The notes under the pieces are model-generated. The model was not told where the DNA came from. It saw only the letters and a list, made by a program, of their open reading frames with translations, and ran no database searches. Position numbers and translations under genes: made by a program. Of a DNA stretch of 64,000 bases, positions 60,246 to 64,000 are shown piece by piece. The stretch spans positions 930,001 through 994,000 of the forward strand of contig OZ234503.1 of the NCBI GenBank assembly GCA_965153455.1, read 5' to 3'. Position 1 is the first letter of the stretch. Every line of letters begins with the position of its first letter. Source of the DNA: Sphagnum compactum (Eukaryota; Bryophyta; Sphagnopsida; Sphagnales).

Positions 60246-60549
60246 TTAGCTATTAAAATGCATTATTTATTTATTTATTTTTATTTTAAATTTTTTAATT
60301 AATATGTCATGTGGCAATTTTTTTATTGGGCCACATGTCATAATATCGGACCATCAATAATCATAATAGACAATGGGTATCAATATTAAAAAAAATTAAT
60401 GCTAAATTTTTTCATAATGCCATGTGTCAAGTTTTAATGGATGGATGAAAATTACTAATGTTAGCATGACATTATGGCTGTAGTTGTAGTGGAGTTACAT
60501 AATAGTTGAAAATGGGTGGTGTTAGTAGAGTTACAATTAAGTTGTAATG

Positions 60550-60665
60550 AGTTGCATCGTATATACGATGAGTTGCAACTCATGCAACTTGTAACACACA
60601 CAATGTATAAATAGAATGAGTTGCAAGTGGTCATTGCAACTCAAAAACTGAGTTGCAAGGTTAAT
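60550..60665. repeat. Cluster of palindromes built on GAGTTGCAA
   Basis: Two perfect palindromes abut: ATCGTATATACGAT (60556-60569) and GAGTTGCAACTC (60570-60581). Then GAGTTGCAA and TTGCAACTC (60619-60642) form a 9 bp stem with a 7-base loop. The latter arm also pairs with TGAGTTGCAA just beyond it. Confidence 0.88.
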
Positions 60666-60895
60666 TGCAAAACACCCCTTTTTTCATCGTGCAATAAACA
60701 TATTAGACAACTACACAAATTTGACAAAATTTTGTTTTATTAACTTTCATCTTATACATTTTTTATAGGTATGTCAAAAATTTCAAAATTCAAAGACCCA
60801 TGTGCCAAAGTTAAATTCTTAAAATAGATTAATTTTTTGGTAGTTACTTGTTGAATTCAATGATGGACCATTATATAATTCAACAAAATAAAATT

Positions 60896-61110
60896 TTGAT
60901 AATATATTTGTTTATTGAACACCCCAACCTCAAATTGGGTATCTCCAAATGGGAAACCAATAATGATTTGTTTATATTCAAAGTTTATTAGTTGACAAAG
61001 AAAATTGTTCATAATATATTTATTAATTGAACACACCAACATCAATTTGGTTATTTCCAAATGGGAAACTATTTGTTTTTTGTTTACATTCAAGGTTTAT
61101 TGGTCATCAT
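60896..61110. repeat. 112 bp tandem duplication
   Basis: AATATATTTG...TTGAACACCCCAAC...CCAAATGGGAAAC...TTCAAAGTTTATTAG at 60901 recurs from 61013 with the same order of landmarks and perhaps 15-20% differences. The minus-strand open stretch 60857-61093 spans both units and repeats itself, so it is not taken as a gene. Confidence 0.85.
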
Positions 61111-64000
61111 TACAATACATGGGTAGGATGGGCCGATTCTAACATTTTAGTTTGCTTACATATTACCACAATAAGGGGGTGATAGAGATGGCCCACATCA
61201 AATGCATTTGAACCATGTTGACATATATAACAAATGTATAAGTTGTATTAAAAGAGTTCAAAGTAATGGTGCTTGAATCATTAATTCTTAAATCCCATGC
61301 TTAATATTGCTATCATATGCCTTGAATTTATAATAAGTAACATTTTGTAGTTTCAAGATTTACTCATGACAACTATGTCCTATTGTTTTAATTTAACTTC
61401 TCAATGTTCTTTCATTCATGAAGTCTATAATATACAATGGATTTCATATATGTTGATGATTTAGTAATAAAAGTTCACAAAATACAGTTTTGATCTTCAA
61501 ATTACTTGACAAATTTAGCTCATTTGAATCACACAAAAACTTTAAGTTTCATATTGAATAACATGAATTTGTGGACTTTTATTCCTAATTGCAATTGAAC
61601 ATTGATTTGATAAACTTTGGTTACTTCTTTTTTAATGCAATGTTTAGATGATAAAAATAATATAGTTTATCACTTACACATTTTGGTGGTCCTTGTAGAC
61701 TACCATTTGGTATTTACATGTAGGTTTTTCTTGCCTAATTTTAGTTTCCTTATATTATATCACAATAAGGATATGCCTTGAACCAAAGACATGATATGTG
61801 GATTTTGAACATGCATTTTGTATACATTGGAGGTCTAGGCCACAAATCCACAATGTTGGAATACAATCAGAATCAATTGTTTTGTCATATTATAGAGCTT
61901 ATGAAAAAGTTACTTGTTCATACAATTTCTCAAAATGAACTAGTCTTTATTTAATGACAAGGCTATTTAGCTACTAACTAATTACATTGATGTTTATTGC
62001 ATGTAATCATGCTTTTGAATATCTAATAACACATTTATTTGTTTATGTTTGATTTATAAATCAATGCTTACATTCGTTGTCATACATATGAACTTACACA
62101 TTGTCTCCAAAATATATGTATTATTATAAAAAATTAAATTGTGCAACTTAATATTTCACAATAAATGCACATATGAACATGTGTTTTTTTTACATGTTAT
62201 TCTTATTAAAATCTTGTGAAAAATGTGCATGATATGTTGGTCTATCCAATTGGACCCTCACTATAACACTCTTTTAACTTATCCAATTTCATAATATTCT
62301 AATTTAAAATACACATTGATATGTTTGACACATAATTTTTATTAGGCATATTGGAGTACAATTTTCTATTCCAATATTTACTATACATTTTCAACCTTAC
62401 AACCTTTTTTTCATGTACTAACAAACAAGGTTTTGGATATTACATGTATAATTATTGATTTATATTGTCTAATTTTCATGAATATATTTCCTTTGTTCTA
62501 TTTTATTAAAATCTTTTGAATACGTAGTTTGAAATTTATTATAATCACTATTTTATTTTCCCTAATCTTGGGTTGTTTCACCTTTCCATTTGAAAATAAT
62601 CTTATGATGTTATTTAATGTGAAATCTACATTTTGATCATATCATTGGATGGGACAATTTTGAACAGTTGCAGGCAACCTTTTAATTAAAACGTAAAAAT
62701 AAAAAAAACAAAGCGATTTTGGAAGTTTACAATCACCAAAAGTAAGGCAAAAAAAGAAAAGAAAAGAAATGCCAAATTTTTATATTTCATTTTCATTGCA
62801 TAGCCAAACATATATAGAAGGATGACTAAAAAATTGTAATTCATATGTGATTTATAACTGGATTTGCCTAAATCTTCCTATGATACTTTTTATATATCAT
62901 TTTATGGACGATTGCCACGTTGGTTGCAACAAACAAAAACTCCTAAAAAATACACTAATATAGCATGATGCAACACTCAACAATTCAAAAAGGGTATTGC
63001 TTTTTGACTCAAATGGTTTGGCAAGAGATGGTTTGAAGATATATACATGGAATCCTCACCTTTACTTTTAGGAATTGCATCTTTGCCAAGATAAGAACTT
63101 CACATTATTCTAACACATTGTTCTAACATATTGAAGTCCTAGATGCTTTGGAAGTTGGTTTTCTTTTAGGACAATTGCACTTGTTATGTCAGAACGAAGG
63201 TATGCTTGATTATGGTTTATAGCTTAGTTTTACGAACTAACCATTTGAATGCTTTTATTACTTCCCACAAGTAATGGAAATGATTTTAACACTTTGATTT
63301 TGTGGGTGATGTTTTCAACATGTTTTTTGAGCTTTCAAATTTGCAAGTTTTTTTTGGACATCTTCTAGACCTAAAAGCACAAGCTTGTACCAACAAGCCC
63401 ACATGGTCACTTTGAAATTCAATTCACAAACTCTCTTTTACATGAAGGAGGAACTCATATATGTGAGAAAAAAGGTCCCATTGTATGAGATATCTATTGT
63501 ATTGATGTTGCTATTACATCCATCCATCCATTTGAGCATATTCAACATTAAAAAAAAATCTCTCTTGGATGTTTTTCATCTTTTCAAATGAACTTCGTCA
63601 ACAAGTTTTGAAAATTGTTTTACTTTTAATACATTAGACTAATGTTTTTCCCTTCAATTTTGTGATAGTAACCGAAATGGTCATCATCCTCAAGAAAAGA
63701 TTGAATCAAATTTTACTATAAACAAGAAAATAAAAGAATCCAAGCATTAAAATTGGTTTTTTTGGTAGTGTTTTCATTTGAACCAAACACAAGTAACAAA
63801 TTGCAACCCTAATAACTATGTCCTAATTCCTAACAAATCTCTTAAGACCACAATCACATTCCAAATCAAGAGTCTCCTTGCAATCCAAGTGGGCCACCCA
63901 AGTGGACCAGGTTTTATTTTTCCCTTTATTTTTTTTGGGGGGGGTGGGAATGGACAACCGAATTTTAAGTCTTGCCCATTGCAAGGGTGACCTGTTAAAA
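61111..64000. other. AT-rich DNA, no gene recognised
   Basis: No ORF above 70 codons and no domain. A copy of the AGCCAAATTTGG-type module family lies at about 62865-62960. A G run at 63937-63945 is unremarkable. Confidence 0.6.

Noticed and set aside
60857-61093. 78-codon minus-strand ORF
   Set aside because: It translates a tandem duplication and repeats itself; no domain.

Overview
This window looks like gene-poor, AT-rich nuclear DNA from a land plant or close streptophyte relative. The evidence is: spliceosomal introns with GT-AG borders; two protein families in plant-specific layouts (a white-type ABCG half-transporter and a BAR-PH-ArfGAP-ankyrin protein); chromodomain-bearing Ty3/gypsy and Ty1/copia retrotransposon remains; and many short interstitial runs of the plant telomere motif TTTAGGG. 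I cannot name the species. The low gene density (two convincing host genes in 64 kb) suggests a large genome.

Layout. 1-4367: a degenerate Ty3/gypsy chromovirus on the minus strand, joined head-on at about 3560-3600 to a plus-strand fragment (chromodomain end plus LTR) of the same family, so about 400 bp is present as an inverted repeat. 4378-5560: ACCT-type simple repeat split by a 760 bp element with 12 bp inverted ends and G/C homopolymer borders. 5659-9011: an inverted LTR of a second gypsy family, itself split by 2.7 kb of AT-rich DNA that contains a ~300 bp tandem repeat. 10560-13610: the decayed body and LTR of that second family on the plus strand. 13.6-26.4 kb: no recognisable gene, but several minisatellites, telomere-like motifs, two striking hairpins at 23.8-23.94 kb and a recurring AT-rich module. 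26.37-26.96 kb: a long ACCT/AGGT array with a strand switch.

The first host gene (28307-33475, plus) is a 12-exon ABCG half-transporter of the ABCG11/ABCG12 (cuticular lipid exporter) type. Joining the exons I identify gives 724 codons with every exon phase consistent. Its fourth intron carries a duplicate of the exon 4 end with its splice donor. Downstream is a 50-57 bp minisatellite carrying telo-box-like motifs. 38.9-41.4 kb is a decayed minus-strand Ty1/copia element split by a dispersed repeat whose partner lies at 59.5-59.9 kb. The second host gene (55085-46270, minus) is a 19-exon ArfGAP of the AGD1-4 class, 832 codons, all phases consistent, with one GC-AG intron. The two genes are convergent and about 12.8 kb apart; nothing suggests a shared function (membrane lipid export versus ARF-dependent vesicle traffic).

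56.3-64 kb is AT-rich, with no gene recognised, holding a minisatellite, a palindrome cluster, another ACCT patch and a 112 bp tandem duplication. I found no rRNA, tRNA, CRISPR or organellar or bacterial sequence. All splice and element borders were read by eye and have not been tested against transcripts or repeat libraries.
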